A stretch of 64,000 bases of DNA from Phyllobacterium sp. 628. GTDB taxonomy: Bacteria > Pseudomonadota > Alphaproteobacteria > Rhizobiales > Rhizobiaceae. This document shows, piece after piece, positions 44,534-53,852 of the stretch. Position 1 is the stretch's first letter, and each line of letters begins with the position of its first letter. The notes beneath the pieces are model-generated. The model searched no databases, was not told the DNA's origin, and worked only from the letters and a program-made list of their open reading frames with translations. The stretch is from the NCBI RefSeq assembly GCF_014189505.1, contig NZ_CP050303.1, positions 186,001-250,000 on the forward strand. Direction: 5' to 3'. The position numbers were made by a program, and so were the translations under genes.

Positions 44534-45850
44534 ATGACGCTTCGCTATATGCCGGGCTTCGGCAATGATTTCGAAACCGAGGCGCTTCCGGGCGCACTGC
44601 CACAGGGGCAGAACTCGCCGCAACGCTGCGCCTATGGCCTTTATGCCGAACAGCTGTCCGGCTCTCCCTTCACCGCACCGCGCGGTATCAATGAGCGGTC
44701 GTGGCTTTATCGCATTCGCCCCTCGGTCAAACATTCCGGGCGGTTTACGCCGGCTATACGCAAAGACTGGAAGACAGCGCCCAATCTCGATGACCATGAA
44801 CTTCCCATCGGCCAGTTGCGCTGGAACCCGACGCCGATGCCGAAAGAGCCGGTCAATTTCATCGACGGTATCCGCACCATGACGACGGCGGGCGATGTGC
44901 ATGGTCAGGTGGGGATGGCTGCGCACGTTTATGCGTTCAACCGCGATATGGTGGATGACTATTTCTTCAACGCCGACGGCGAAATGCTGCTGGTGCCGGA
45001 AAAAGGACGGCTGCAGATCCATACCGAAATGGGCATCATCGAGATCGAACCCTCGGAAATCTGCATCATTCCACGTGGTATGGTGTTCAAGGTTGCGGCG
45101 CTTGATGGGGAAGCCCGCGGCTATATCTGCGAGAATTATGGCGCAAAATTCGCCTTGCCGGATCGTGGTCCCATCGGCGCAAATTGCCTTGCCAATCCAC
45201 GCGACTTCAAGACGCCAGTTGCCGCGTTTGAAGACAAGGAGACGCCCTGCCGTCTGCATGTGAAATGGTGCGGCAAGTTTTATGAAACCGGGCTTGGCCA
45301 TTCACCGCTGGATGTGGTGGCATGGCATGGCAATTATGCGCCGTACAAATATGACCTGCGCACCTTTTCCCCGGTGGGCGCCATCCTGTTCGACCATCCC
45401 GATCCATCGATTTTTACAGTACTGACTGCGCCTTCGGGCGAAGAAGGAACGGCCAATGTCGACTTCGTCATTTTCCCGCCGCGCTGGCTGGTGGCCGAGC
45501 ACAGTTTCCGTCCGCCATGGTACCATCGCAATATCATGTCGGAATTCATGGGATTGGTTTATGGTCAGTATGACGCCAAGGAGGAGGGGTTTGTTCCCGG
45601 CGGCATAAGTCTGCACAATATGATGCTGCCGCATGGGCCAGACACGATGGGTTTCAACAAAGCCTCGACAGTGGAACTCAAGCCGCACAAGCTGGAAAAC
45701 ACCATGGCCTTCATGTTTGAGACGCGGTTTCCACAGCATCTAACGCGCTTTGCGGCGGAACTGGAATCACTGCAGGACAATTATGCTGATTGCTGGACGG
45801 ACCTGAAGAAACGGTTCAACGGCACACCCGAGGGAGACTGGTCGGAATGA
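44534..45850 (+). CDS. hmgA: Homogentisate 1,2-dioxygenase
   Basis: A 438-residue, full-length dioxygenase. It starts [29 protein letters not shown], the family hallmark, and has [16 protein letters not shown], and the iron-site region toward the C-terminus including [31 protein letters not shown]. It opens the ring of homogentisate to maleylacetoacetate in tyrosine and phenylalanine breakdown. The ATG at 44534 is fixed by GGGAGGA at 44521-44527; the frame is open from 44429 but without family match. Its stop overlaps the fahA start (ATGA). Confidence 0.96.
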   Translation: MTLRYMPGFGNDFETEALPGALPQGQNSPQRCAYGLYAEQLSGSPFTAPRGINERSWLYRIRPSVKHSGRFTPAIRKDWKTAPNLDDHELPIGQLRWNPTPMPKEPVNFIDGIRTMTTAGDVHGQVGMAAHVYAFNRDMVDDYFFNADGEMLLVPEKGRLQIHTEMGIIEIEPSEICIIPRGMVFKVAALDGEARGYICENYGAKFALPDRGPIGANCLANPRDFKTPVAAFEDKETPCRLHVKWCGKFYETGLGHSPLDVVAWHGNYAPYKYDLRTFSPVGAILFDHPDPSIFTVLTAPSGEEGTANVDFVIFPPRWLVAEHSFRPPWYHRNIMSEFMGLVYGQYDAKEEGFVPGGISLHNMMLPHGPDTMGFNKASTVELKPHKLENTMAFMFETRFPQHLTRFAAELESLQDNYADCWTDLKKRFNGTPEGDWSE

Positions 45851-46866
45851 AACTTGCGTCTTTGAACAATGGAACGCGGGACGGCAAACTCGTCATCGTA
45901 TCGAAGGATTTGACCCGCTTCACGGACGCGTCGTTTCTGACACCCACCTTGCAATCGGCACTCGACAATTGGGCCCGGATAGCACCGCACCTGGAAGCCT
46001 TGGCGGAAAGTCTGGGCCATAGCGCCGTTCCCTCCGAGCGCTTTCACGAGCATGAGGCATTGTCACCGCTGCCACGCGCCTACCAGTGGGCCGATGGCTC
46101 GGCCTATGTCAATCACGTCGAACTGGTACGCAAGGCGCGCGGTGCCGAAATGCCGGAAAGTTTCTGGACCGATCCGCTGATCTATCAAGGTGGCTCCGAC
46201 AGTTTCCTTGGGCCCCGTGATCCGATTGCGATGGCCGATGAAGCCTATGGCATCGACATGGAAGGCGAGGTGGCGGTGATTGTCGACGATGTGCCAATGG
46301 GCGCAACGGCTGAACAGGCACGCGATGCCATTCGGTTGATCATGCTGGTCAATGATGTCAGCCTGCGCGGATTGATTCCGGCTGAACTGGCCAAGGGATT
46401 CGGCTTTTTCCAGTCGAAACCTTCCTCCGCTTTCTCGCCTGTCGCCGTTACCCCGGGTGAACTGGGCGATGCATGGGATGGCGGCAAAGTGCACCTGCCA
46501 TTGAGCGTTGATTACAATGGCAAGCCGTTCGGGCGTACCAATGCGGGCATTGATATGACATTTGATTTTCCAGCGCTGATCGCCCACGCAGCAAAGACAC
46601 GTCCGCTTTCGGCGGGTGCGATCATCGGGTCCGGGACGGTCTCCAACAAGCTGGACGGCGGACCGGGCAAATCCGTGTCGGAAGGCGGTGCCGGTTATTC
46701 CTGCATTGCCGAAATCCGCACGATCGAAACGATTAGCCACGGTGCACCAAAGACTGAATTCATGAAATTTGGCGATACCGTGCGCATCGAGATGAAAGAC
46801 AAGGCAGGCCATTCGATCTTCGGCGCGATTGAACAGCAGGTCACACGTTATGAACCTGAGAATTGA
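45847..46866 (+). CDS. fahA: Fumarylacetoacetase (fumarylacetoacetate hydrolase)
   Basis: A 339-residue protein of the FAH family. The N-terminal cap begins [22 protein letters not shown]. The catalytic domain shows [55 protein letters not shown], and the closing [34 protein letters not shown]. It splits fumarylacetoacetate to fumarate and acetoacetate, the last step of tyrosine breakdown. It is coupled to hmgA by a 4-base overlap and followed by maiA after 3 bases. Confidence 0.95.
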   Translation: MKLASLNNGTRDGKLVIVSKDLTRFTDASFLTPTLQSALDNWARIAPHLEALAESLGHSAVPSERFHEHEALSPLPRAYQWADGSAYVNHVELVRKARGAEMPESFWTDPLIYQGGSDSFLGPRDPIAMADEAYGIDMEGEVAVIVDDVPMGATAEQARDAIRLIMLVNDVSLRGLIPAELAKGFGFFQSKPSSAFSPVAVTPGELGDAWDGGKVHLPLSVDYNGKPFGRTNAGIDMTFDFPALIAHAAKTRPLSAGAIIGSGTVSNKLDGGPGKSVSEGGAGYSCIAEIRTIETISHGAPKTEFMKFGDTVRIEMKDKAGHSIFGAIEQQVTRYEPEN

Positions 46867-46869
46867 GCC

Positions 46870-47514
46870 ATGAGCGGGATCATTCTCTTTGAATACTGGC
46901 GGTCGTCAGCGAGTTACCGGGTGCGCATTGCGCTGCACAGCCTGAAACTCGACTACGAGTCCGTGCCGGTGAACATTCTGAAGAACGAACAAAAAGAACC
47001 GGATAATCTGAGCCGCAATCCGCAGGGTCTAGTTCCGACGCTGGCGATGGATGGGCGAATGATGACCCAGTCACTGGCGATCATCGAATATCTCGACGAA
47101 ATCTATCCTGATGCCGGGTTTCTGCCGCCTGACCCGGCGGGGCGGCAGCGGGTACGCGCGCTGTCCTATGCCATAGCCATGGAAACACACCCCGTATGCA
47201 ATACGGGCGTGGTGACCCATGTGATGGATATCACTCAAGGCGGTGATGCAGCGCGGAACGCCTGGATGCAGAAATTTATCGGCGAAGGCCTCACCGCCTT
47301 TGAAAGGCTGCTGGACAACGCGGATACGGGCAAGTTCTGCCATGGTGACAAACCCGGCATGGCGGATTTTTGCCTTGTCCCGCAGGTCTATAATGCACGG
47401 CGCTGGGGCGCGGATATTTCCGGGCTCAAGCGGGTGAATGCCATTGTCAAACGCTGCGAAAAGCTGAAGGCGTTTGCCGCCGCGCATCCTGACAAAGCGA
47501 AGCTTTCTGTATAG
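46870..47514 (+). CDS. maiA: Maleylacetoacetate isomerase
   Basis: A 214-residue zeta-class glutathione transferase. The N-terminal thioredoxin-like domain has the signature YWRSSASYRVRIALHSLKLDY with the SSAS glutathione-activating motif, then NPQGLVPTLAMDGRMMTQSLAIIEYLDE. The helical C-terminal domain includes ETHPVCNTGVV and MADFCLVPQVYNARRWG. It converts maleylacetoacetate to fumarylacetoacetate using glutathione. It completes the hmgA-fahA-maiA operon. A mazEF-type module follows after 64 bases. Confidence 0.95.
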   Translation: MSGIILFEYWRSSASYRVRIALHSLKLDYESVPVNILKNEQKEPDNLSRNPQGLVPTLAMDGRMMTQSLAIIEYLDEIYPDAGFLPPDPAGRQRVRALSYAIAMETHPVCNTGVVTHVMDITQGGDAARNAWMQKFIGEGLTAFERLLDNADTGKFCHGDKPGMADFCLVPQVYNARRWGADISGLKRVNAIVKRCEKLKAFAAAHPDKAKLSV

Positions 47515-47578
47515 ACATTGTTGACACACGGCCGTTGAAATCATAATGTATCTACATTGATGATACGTGGAGGTTGTG

Positions 47579-47821
47579 ATGCGTGTGACAGTGAAAAAAT
47601 GGGGAAACAGCGCTTCGGTGCGTATTCCTGCGGCCATCATGGCTGCCGCACAACTGGAACTGGACACGACCGTTGATGTGCGCGAGCAAGACGGCCTGAT
47701 CATTATCGAGCCGGTACGCCAAACAGAATATAATCTTGATCAATTGATTGAAGGCGTGACGCCGGAGAACATCCATTCTGAGGCTGATTTTGGCGAAGCC
47801 ATCGGCAAGGAAACGTTTTAA
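47579..47821 (+). CDS. MazE/PemI-like antitoxin
   Basis: An 80-residue antitoxin. The N-terminal AbrB/SpoVT-type swapped-hairpin domain reads MRVTVKKWGNSASVRIPAAIMAAAQLELDTTVDVREQDGLIIIEPV; the acidic tail DQLIEGVTPENIHSEADFGEAIG would wrap the toxin. It represses its own operon and neutralises the adjacent MazF-type RNase. GGAGG lies about 5 bases before the ATG at 47579. A GTATC/GATAC inverted pair (47548-47566) upstream is a likely operator. It overlaps the toxin gene by one base (TAATG). Confidence 0.9.
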   Translation: MRVTVKKWGNSASVRIPAAIMAAAQLELDTTVDVREQDGLIIIEPVRQTEYNLDQLIEGVTPENIHSEADFGEAIGKETF

Positions 47822-48156
47822 TGGCGGCTTATGTGCCCGATGCCGGCGACATTGTATGGCTGCATTTCAATCCGCAAGCCGGACATGAACAGGCGGGGCA
47901 TCGCCCCGCCGTGGTGCTCAGCCCAACCAGCTATAACGGCAAGACCAGCCTCATGCTTTGCTGCCCGATGACGACGCAGATCAAGGGATATCCGTTCGAG
48001 GTTCTAATCGCCGGAGAACGCCCAGGCGCAGTGCTCGCCGATCAGATAAAAAGTCTGGATTGGCGCGTCAGACGCGCAACATTCAAAGGAAAAATCTCGG
48101 CAACCGAACTCGCCGAGATTTGCAGCAAAGCTGCTGCCTTGATTGGCAAACGATAG
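47821..48156 (+). CDS. MazF/PemK-family endoribonuclease toxin
   Basis: A 111-residue toxin of the MazF fold: PDAGDIVWLHFNPQAGHEQAGHRPAVVLSPTSYN at the start, LMLCCPMTTQIKGYPFEV in the middle, and AVLADQIKSLDWRVRRATFKGKI at the end. The GDIVW, HRPAVV and DQIKSLDW elements match active ChpB/MazF proteins. It cuts mRNA when free of its antitoxin. It is intact and follows the antitoxin with a one-base overlap. It lies 2 bases from the convergent hppD stop. Confidence 0.9.
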   Translation: MAAYVPDAGDIVWLHFNPQAGHEQAGHRPAVVLSPTSYNGKTSLMLCCPMTTQIKGYPFEVLIAGERPGAVLADQIKSLDWRVRRATFKGKISATELAEICSKAAALIGKR

Positions 48157-48158
48157 AC

Positions 48159-49271
48159 CTATTCCGCAGCAGCAACCTTGATCACGCCGCGCCGGATCTG
48201 ATCTTCCTCAATGGATTCAAAGAGCGCGCGGAAATTGCCCTCGCCGAAGCCTTCATCACCCTTGCGCTGGATGAACTCGAAGAAGATCGGCCCAATCACA
48301 GTCTTGGAGAAAATTTGCAGCAAAATCTTGGTCATGCCGCCATCGATGACACCTTCGCCGTCAATGAGAATTCCGTGCTTCTTCATCCGGTCAATTGGCT
48401 CATCATGACCATGCACGCGGTTGTGTGAGAGATCATAATAGGTTTCCGGCGGGCCAGGCATGAACTTGAGGCCATTAACATCGAGCTTATCCGTGGCGTC
48501 GTAAATGGCTTCCGTCCCGACAGCAATGTGCTGGATGCCTTCGCCTTTGTATTTGCGCAGATATTCTTCAATCTGGCTCTTGTCGTCGGTGGATTCATTC
48601 AGCGGAATGCGGATCTTGCCGCAAGGCGAGGTGATCGCACGGGAGACCAGACCTGTCAGCTTGCCGGCAATATCGAAGAAATGAATCTGCTTGAAGCCGA
48701 AGAGTTCGCGGTAGAATGCCCACCACTTGTCCATATTGCCGCGATAAACATTGTGAGTGAGGTGATCGAGATAATAGAAACCCACACCCTCTGGCTTTGG
48801 ATCGCGCTCGCCCAGCCATTCAAACTCATCCTCGTAAACAGAGCCCTTGTCGCCATACTTTTCGATGAAATAGAGCATCGAACCGCCGATGCCGACAATG
48901 GCCGGAACATCGATGGTTTTATCGTTGCCGGTATAGGGTGTGGCGCCCTTGGCAACCGCATGATCAAAAGCGTGTTTGGCATCGACCACACGCCAAGCCA
49001 TCGAAGGTGCGCAAGGGCCGTGCTCTCCGACAAACTTGGTTGCATGGGAACCAGGCTCGGCATTGAGAATGTAATTAATGTCGCCCTGGCGCCAAAGTGT
49101 TATGTTCTTGGTCTTGTGCCGGGCAACTGGCTTGTAACCCATCCGAGTAAACAGCTCTTCGAGCTTTTCCGGCTCGGGATGCGCAAATTCGACGAACTCA
49201 AAACCGTCCGTTCCGGCGGGATTATCCTTGCTGATGGTCGCAACCGGTGCGTCGTGCGGAAATGGGCCCAT
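48159..49271 (-). CDS. hppD: 4-hydroxyphenylpyruvate dioxygenase
   Basis: A 370-residue enzyme with two vicinal-oxygen-chelate repeats. The iron ligands are visible in the C-terminal half: His in YLDHLTHNVYRG, His in GEGIQHIAVGTEAI, and Glu in FFEFIQRKGDEGFGEGNFRALFESIE. It turns 4-hydroxyphenylpyruvate into homogentisate, feeding the hmgA-fahA-maiA route encoded nearby on the other strand. TCAGGAGG before the ATG at 49271 is a strong ribosome binding site. It is divergent from an Lrp-type regulator gene that probably activates it in the presence of tyrosine or phenylalanine. Confidence 0.96.
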   Translation of the reverse strand: MGPFPHDAPVATISKDNPAGTDGFEFVEFAHPEPEKLEELFTRMGYKPVARHKTKNITLWRQGDINYILNAEPGSHATKFVGEHGPCAPSMAWRVVDAKHAFDHAVAKGATPYTGNDKTIDVPAIVGIGGSMLYFIEKYGDKGSVYEDEFEWLGERDPKPEGVGFYYLDHLTHNVYRGNMDKWWAFYRELFGFKQIHFFDIAGKLTGLVSRAITSPCGKIRIPLNESTDDKSQIEEYLRKYKGEGIQHIAVGTEAIYDATDKLDVNGLKFMPGPPETYYDLSHNRVHGHDEPIDRMKKHGILIDGEGVIDGGMTKILLQIFSKTVIGPIFFEFIQRKGDEGFGEGNFRALFESIEEDQIRRGVIKVAAAE

Positions 49272-49311
49272 AACATCCTCCTGAGGTTATCGCTATTATC
49301 CCGCAAAACCC

Positions 49312-49328
49312 ATGCAATGTGCTTGCAT
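49312..49328. promoter_or_regulatory. Palindrome ATGCAA-N5-TTGCAT between hppD and lrp
   Basis: ATGCAA (49312-49317) and TTGCAT (49323-49328) are perfect inverted copies 41-64 bases from the two start codons. Its place and symmetry suit an Lrp/AsnC operator for hppD and for the regulator itself. The half site matches the repeat at 44424-44461. Confidence 0.5.
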
Positions 49329-49391
49329 TTCAACGCTTGAAGGCGCAGTATTTTGCAAGTTTCGTGCACTAATAAGATAGGGAATGCATGA

Positions 49392-49853
49392 ATGGAACGC
49401 CTTGATCCATTTGACCGCAAAATACTGTCCTCATTGCAGGAAGACGGAAGACTCACCAACAATGAGCTTTCCGAGCGGATCAACCTTTCTCCGTCGCAGT
49501 GTTCCCGCCGCCGGTCGCGACTGGAGGAAGAGGGGTTCATTCGAGGTTACCGGGCGGAAATTGACCGGGAAAAGCTCGGGCTTGGCATTGTGAACATCAT
49601 TTCCGTGACGCTTGCGACGCACAACCGGGACAATGCCCGGCGTTTTTCCGAATTGATCTCGAAACTGCCGCAGGTCATGGAGGCCCATGCTCTCACTGGT
49701 GAAATGGATTATTTTATCAAGGTGGTCACACCGGATCTGCGCTCGCTCTCGGCTTTCGTCAACGAAGTGCTGCTGCCGCATGAATCCGTGCAGAATGTCA
49801 AAACCGCAATTGTGCTCGATACACTGAAAGAGGACGGGCGGCTGCCGATTTGA
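49392..49853 (+). CDS. Lrp/AsnC-family regulator, likely activator of hppD
   Basis: A 153-residue Lrp-type regulator. The helix-turn-helix is LDPFDRKILSSLQEDGRLTNNELSERINLSPSQCSRRRSRLEEEGFIRGYRAEID. The effector (RAM) domain follows with VMEAHALTGEMDYFIKVVTPDLRSLSAFVNEVLLPHESVQNVKTAIVLDTLKEDGRLPI. It is divergent from hppD across 120 bases that contain a matching palindrome, as with PhhR- or HpdR-like regulators. The likely effector is an aromatic amino acid. The small gap after it (39 bases) contains no gene. Confidence 0.88.
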   Translation: MERLDPFDRKILSSLQEDGRLTNNELSERINLSPSQCSRRRSRLEEEGFIRGYRAEIDREKLGLGIVNIISVTLATHNRDNARRFSELISKLPQVMEAHALTGEMDYFIKVVTPDLRSLSAFVNEVLLPHESVQNVKTAIVLDTLKEDGRLPI

Positions 49854-49892
49854 TGAGATTGCGCAGAAAGAATGGGGAACAGAAAGCACCAC

Positions 49893-50231
49893 TTATTTCT
49901 TTAAGACGGTGCGGATTTCCCGCCTGACATTTTCAAGGATTGCGGGCGTTACTTGTCCCAGTCTATCGGCATGTAAAACTTCGATTGTCGCAACCTTGAC
50001 TGGTCGAATGACAGAGGCAACTGGAAGACCTGCCTCCTCGTGAAGCGGGATTGAAACGTCACCGGCCCAACGCTTGTTTTCAGCACTGGTGATCATCAAC
50101 ACCCAAAGAAGATCGCCATTGTCGCCGATAGCACCGTCTGAAACGACAAGTGCAGGCCGATGCTGGCGCGTGTTGCGATCCGTATAAGGAAACGGGACGC
50201 GGACAATATCGCCGGCTTTAAAGGTTGGCAT
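49893..50231 (-). CDS. PemK/MazF-family toxin, second module
   Basis: A 112-residue toxin from the ATG at 50231: FKAGDIVRVPFPYTDRNTRQHRPALVVSDGAIGDNGDLLWVLMITSAENKRWAGDVSIP. The PF(P)YTD and RPALVVS elements define this PemK/MazF subgroup. It is an mRNA endonuclease when free of antitoxin. It overlaps the antitoxin gene by 14 bases and is intact. It is unlike the MazF at 47821 in the middle and end, so the two are separate systems and not a recent duplication. Confidence 0.88.
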   Translation of the reverse strand: MPTFKAGDIVRVPFPYTDRNTRQHRPALVVSDGAIGDNGDLLWVLMITSAENKRWAGDVSIPLHEEAGLPVASVIRPVKVATIEVLHADRLGQVTPAILENVRREIRTVLKK

Positions 50232-50436
50232 AAGCTTTTCTGTCCGCCGGGCTGTCCCACTCCGAAAATGTTGCAAACGGATCATCGCCCTGGACATCGG
50301 TTTCTGTCCGCATGAGGATCACACGTCCATCTTCAATCTGGTAGGCAATCTCATCGCCAGGTTTCAGGTTCAATGCCACACGCACAGCCTGCGGTATGGT
50401 CGTTTGAGCCTTGCTTGTCATTTTACTGGTAATCAT
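50218..50436 (-). CDS. AbrB/MazE-like antitoxin, second module
   Basis: A 72-residue antitoxin: MITSKMTSKAQTTIPQAVRVALNLKPGDEIAYQIEDGRVILMRTE is the SpoVT/AbrB DNA-binding fold, and the acidic tail DVQGDDPFATFSEWDSPADRKAY is the toxin-binding part. AGGAGCGG lies just before the ATG at 50436. A palindrome at 50461-50477 in its promoter region is the likely self-operator. It overlaps the toxin gene that it precedes. Confidence 0.88.
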   Translation of the reverse strand: MITSKMTSKAQTTIPQAVRVALNLKPGDEIAYQIEDGRVILMRTETDVQGDDPFATFSEWDSPADRKAYANL

Positions 50437-50460
50437 GTTCCGCTCCTGTACAAGCAGAAT

Positions 50461-50477
50461 GTAAGGAATTTCCTTAC
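50461..50477. promoter_or_regulatory. Palindromic operator of the second toxin-antitoxin module
   Basis: GTAAGGAATTTCCTTAC is an exact inverted repeat of GTAAGGAA around one central base, 25 bases upstream of the antitoxin ATG. AbrB-type antitoxins bind such sites to repress their own operon; the role is inferred from placement. Confidence 0.65.
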
Positions 50478-50506
50478 CAGTTACAAGAACGTTTTTGAAG
50501 GACCAC

Positions 50507-51223
50507 TTAAGGATAAAGCGCCTTGCGCAGCATCGGATAGACTTTGTTATGCCCCAGCATATAGGCCTTGAGGCTGTTGCCGTCGAAAATTCCATGAAAA
50601 GCCCGGCCAAGAACGTTAAGCCCGCCCGTATAAGCACCAAAGGCCGGCATGATCATGCGCGTGTGGTCGCTGACGAAACAACGCCGTTGCACCGCCTGAC
50701 CGCGCCGTACAACTTTGGCTGCCGGATGAAGATGGCCGGCAATTTCACCGGGCGACGACGTTTTTGACGGCTCGTGCCGGAATACCAGCGAACCAAAAGC
50801 CAACTCGAAATAGGTCTCACCGGGCAGGTCCGCCGGATGGTCAGGATCGTGATTGCCTGTGATCCAGATCCAGTCGCGGCCATGCATCAGTGCGGCGAGT
50901 TGTTCGGCATAGATCGCGGGCAAACGGGCCGCCGCTTCGTTATCGTGAAAGCTGTCGCCAAGACTGATTACACAGGTGGGATGATACCGGGCAATGCATG
51001 CGGCCAAAGTCTTCAAGGTGGAAGCTGTGTCATAGGGCGGCAGCAGCATACCGCGCCTGGCAAAGGACGAGCCCTTTTCGAAATGCAGGTCTGAGACGAT
51101 CAGGATACGGTCGGCTTCCAGATAGAGCGCACCGGACGGATCACACAGAGCTGCGTGCCCGGCAATGACGGTTTCGACCGCGCCATGCAGCATTGTCCGT
51201 GTTGCGTGAACCGCCAGATTCAT
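50507..51223 (-). CDS. pdeM: Ligase-associated DNA damage response endonuclease PdeM
   Basis: A 238-residue metallophosphoesterase. The calcineurin-like metal motifs are visible: ADRILIVSDLHFEKGSSF, SLGDSFHDNEAA, WIWITGNHDPD, and GEIAGHLHPAA. The family member PdeM is found with an Lhr-type helicase, a beta-CASP exonuclease and an ATP-dependent ligase. It starts within the 4-base overlap (ATGA) with the helicase stop, so the two form an operon. Its biochemical role in DNA end processing is inferred from the family. Confidence 0.92.
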   Translation of the reverse strand: MNLAVHATRTMLHGAVETVIAGHAALCDPSGALYLEADRILIVSDLHFEKGSSFARRGMLLPPYDTASTLKTLAACIARYHPTCVISLGDSFHDNEAAARLPAIYAEQLAALMHGRDWIWITGNHDPDHPADLPGETYFELAFGSLVFRHEPSKTSSPGEIAGHLHPAAKVVRRGQAVQRRCFVSDHTRMIMPAFGAYTGGLNVLGRAFHGIFDGNSLKAYMLGHNKVYPMLRKALYP

Positions 51224-53739
51224 TTCAATTCCATCATTTCGCGGGTCAGTTCCTCGGCAATCTCTTCCAGAAGCGTTTCATGGGCCTCGCCGGGAACACG
51301 TTCCTTGCCAATTTCCATCATCACGGGAACAGCGAGCGGCGAAATCCGGTCGAGATTCTTGTGAATGATATGCCCTTTGATTCGTGTCAGCATATCGGCA
51401 AGACGGCGAATGTCGAGAAGGCCGGTGGCTGCATCAGCGCGCGTGGCCTGAATGAGAATATGATCGGGCTCGTGCGTGCGCAGGACATCGTAGATCAGAT
51501 CGGTCGACACGGTGACCTGCCGCCCGGTTTTTTCCTGGCCCGGATGGCGTTTTTCAACAAGGCCTGAAATCAGGGCGCAATTGCGGAATGTGCGCTTGAG
51601 CATCCAGCTTTCCGCCAGCCATGCTTCGAGATCGTCACCGAGCATATCCTCATCAAACAGCTGGGAAAGCGGCAGTTCACCATTTTTGAACATGCGGCCC
51701 ATATCGCGCATGCCCCAGATGGAAAGCGCATAATCCGTGGCAACAAAACCCATGGGCCGCGCCTTGGCCCGTTCCAGCCGCCGGGTGAGCAGCATACCGA
51801 GCGTCTGATGGGCCAAACGCCCTTCGAACGGATAAATCACCATGTAATAGCGCTCGCCGCGCGGGAAGGTTTCGACCAGCAGACTGCCGGGGTCCGGTAT
51901 AACCGATTTGTCTTTCTGGATGCGCAACCAGTCACTGACCTGATCGGGCAGGGCGCCCCAGCGATCCGGATCAGCCAGCATGGAACGGACCTGATCGGCG
52001 AGATAGGTCGTGAGCGGAAATTTGCCACCGGCATAGGCGGGTATCTTGGCATCAAAGCCTTCGGCGTTCGATACGATACACTCGTTCTCGCGAATGCCTT
52101 CGAACCGCAGCACCCGGCCGGAAAAGAAAAATGTATCGCCCGGCGACAATGCCTCGAGAAATGACTCCTCAACCTTGCCGAGTACCGGCCCGCCACGGGC
52201 ATTGCCACCTTTGCCGCGCTGGCGTGTCAGACGGACATTGAGGCTGGGCGCTTCGATGATGGTGCCAACATTGAGCCGGTATTGCTGGGCAAAGCGCGGA
52301 TGGGTCACCCGCCACGTTCCATCAGCGGTTTGGCGTATTTTGGCAAACCGCTCGTAGCTTTTCAGTGCGTATCCGCCCGTTGCCACAAAATCGACGATCC
52401 GCTCGAATGTATCACGCGGCAAGGCGGAATAGGGCAGGGCCGTGGTCACTTCCGCGTAGAGATCGTCCATGCGGAAGGGTTCCGCGCAGGCCATGCCAAG
52501 CACATGCTGGGCGAGCACATCAAGCGAGCCTTCGCCAAGTGCAGGCGTATCCTGTGCGCCAAGATAATTGGCATCCAGCGCCGCCTGACATTCCATCACT
52601 TCGAAGCGGTTGGCCGGGACGAGAATGGCGCGGGACGGTTCGTCCATCCGGTGGTTTGAACGGCCAATACGCTGGGCAAGACGGCTTGCACCTTTCGGAG
52701 CACCAACGTGAATGACGAGATCGACATCTCCCCAGTCAATACCAAGGTCGAGCGTCGAGGTCGCAACAACAGCGCGCAGGGCATTGTCAGCCATAGCCTG
52801 CTCAACCTTGCGGCGTTTGCTGACATCAAGTGAGCCGTGATGCAGTGCTATCGGCAGATTGTCGTCATTGGCCATCCATAAATCGTGGAAAAGCCGCTCC
52901 GCCTGACTGCGGGTGTTGACGAAGATCAGCGTGGTCTTATGCCGTTTGATGGCTTCGTAAATGCCGGGCAAGGCGTAGACAGCAGAATGTCCGGCCCAGG
53001 GAATGCGGTCCGAGGATTCAAGGATGGTAATGTGCGGCTTGGCGCCGCCTTCGACCTTCACAAGGCTGGCCATAGGCGCGGCGCCGATTTGGGGGAGCAA
53101 CCAGCGGCGCAACTCATCCGGATCGGCAACGGTCGCGGACAGTCCGATGGTTTGCAGGCCCGGTTGCAGCCGCCGCAACCGTGCCAGTCCAAGCGACAGC
53201 AGATGGCCGCGTTTCGACGTCACCAGCGAATGTAACTCATCGAAGATCACATAGCGAAGATCAGAGAAAAAGCGGCCGGCATCCTTGTTGGCAATCAGCA
53301 GGGCAAGCTGTTCCGGCGTGGTCAGAAGGATATCCGGCGGCACCAGCTTTTGACGCTGGCGTTTGTGCGCGGGTGTATCGCCGGTGCGGGTCTCGATCGT
53401 AATATCCAGACCGATTTCCTCAATCGGCTTGGCAAGGTTGCGCTCGATATCCACGGCCAGGGCCTTCAGCGGCGAAATATAGAGCGTGTGAATGCCGCGG
53501 ATTCCCGCATTGCTCTTGCCGCGCGTTGCCAGATCAACCAGCGCGGGCAAAAACCCGGCAAGCGTCTTGCCTGCGCCGGTTGGTGCAATCAGCAATGCCG
53601 AGCGGCCCGCATCCGCCTCCTCAAGCAATTCCAGCTGATGCGCACGCGGCGTCCACCCCTTGGCCTGAAACCAGTTCAGGAAAGGTTCTGGCAGGAGAGA
53701 ACTGCCGGGAGAAGAAAGGGGCTTTGTCTTGGTGCTCAC
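51220..53739 (-). CDS. Ligase-associated DNA damage response DEXH-box helicase (Lhr-type)
   Basis: An 839-residue superfamily 2 helicase of the short Lhr type. RecA-like domain 1 has Walker A LLIAPTGAGKTLAGFLPAL, VIFDELHSLVTSKRGHLL for the DEXH box and GLSATVADPDELRRWLL. Domain 2 has TLIFVNTRSQAERLFHDL, ATSTLDLGIDWGDVDLVIHVGAPKG and RLAQRIGRSNHRMD. The C-terminal Lhr winged-helix and beta-barrel region follows to residue 839. It unwinds damaged DNA or DNA-RNA hybrids. It is divergent from the exonuclease and ligase genes over 113 bases. It is intact. Confidence 0.95.
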   Translation of the reverse strand: MSTKTKPLSSPGSSLLPEPFLNWFQAKGWTPRAHQLELLEEADAGRSALLIAPTGAGKTLAGFLPALVDLATRGKSNAGIRGIHTLYISPLKALAVDIERNLAKPIEEIGLDITIETRTGDTPAHKRQRQKLVPPDILLTTPEQLALLIANKDAGRFFSDLRYVIFDELHSLVTSKRGHLLSLGLARLRRLQPGLQTIGLSATVADPDELRRWLLPQIGAAPMASLVKVEGGAKPHITILESSDRIPWAGHSAVYALPGIYEAIKRHKTTLIFVNTRSQAERLFHDLWMANDDNLPIALHHGSLDVSKRRKVEQAMADNALRAVVATSTLDLGIDWGDVDLVIHVGAPKGASRLAQRIGRSNHRMDEPSRAILVPANRFEVMECQAALDANYLGAQDTPALGEGSLDVLAQHVLGMACAEPFRMDDLYAEVTTALPYSALPRDTFERIVDFVATGGYALKSYERFAKIRQTADGTWRVTHPRFAQQYRLNVGTIIEAPSLNVRLTRQRGKGGNARGGPVLGKVEESFLEALSPGDTFFFSGRVLRFEGIRENECIVSNAEGFDAKIPAYAGGKFPLTTYLADQVRSMLADPDRWGALPDQVSDWLRIQKDKSVIPDPGSLLVETFPRGERYYMVIYPFEGRLAHQTLGMLLTRRLERAKARPMGFVATDYALSIWGMRDMGRMFKNGELPLSQLFDEDMLGDDLEAWLAESWMLKRTFRNCALISGLVEKRHPGQEKTGRQVTVSTDLIYDVLRTHEPDHILIQATRADAATGLLDIRRLADMLTRIKGHIIHKNLDRISPLAVPVMMEIGKERVPGEAHETLLEEIAEELTREMMELK

Positions 53740-53852
53740 AAGAGCGAATGTAATGGCGCGTTATGAAAGCGCCAAGTTTTCTTTCAGACAATACAGGCAT
53801 TTGCGTGGAGCCAAATGCACCCTATCTTCGTTATGATGCATAAAGGGAGAAA

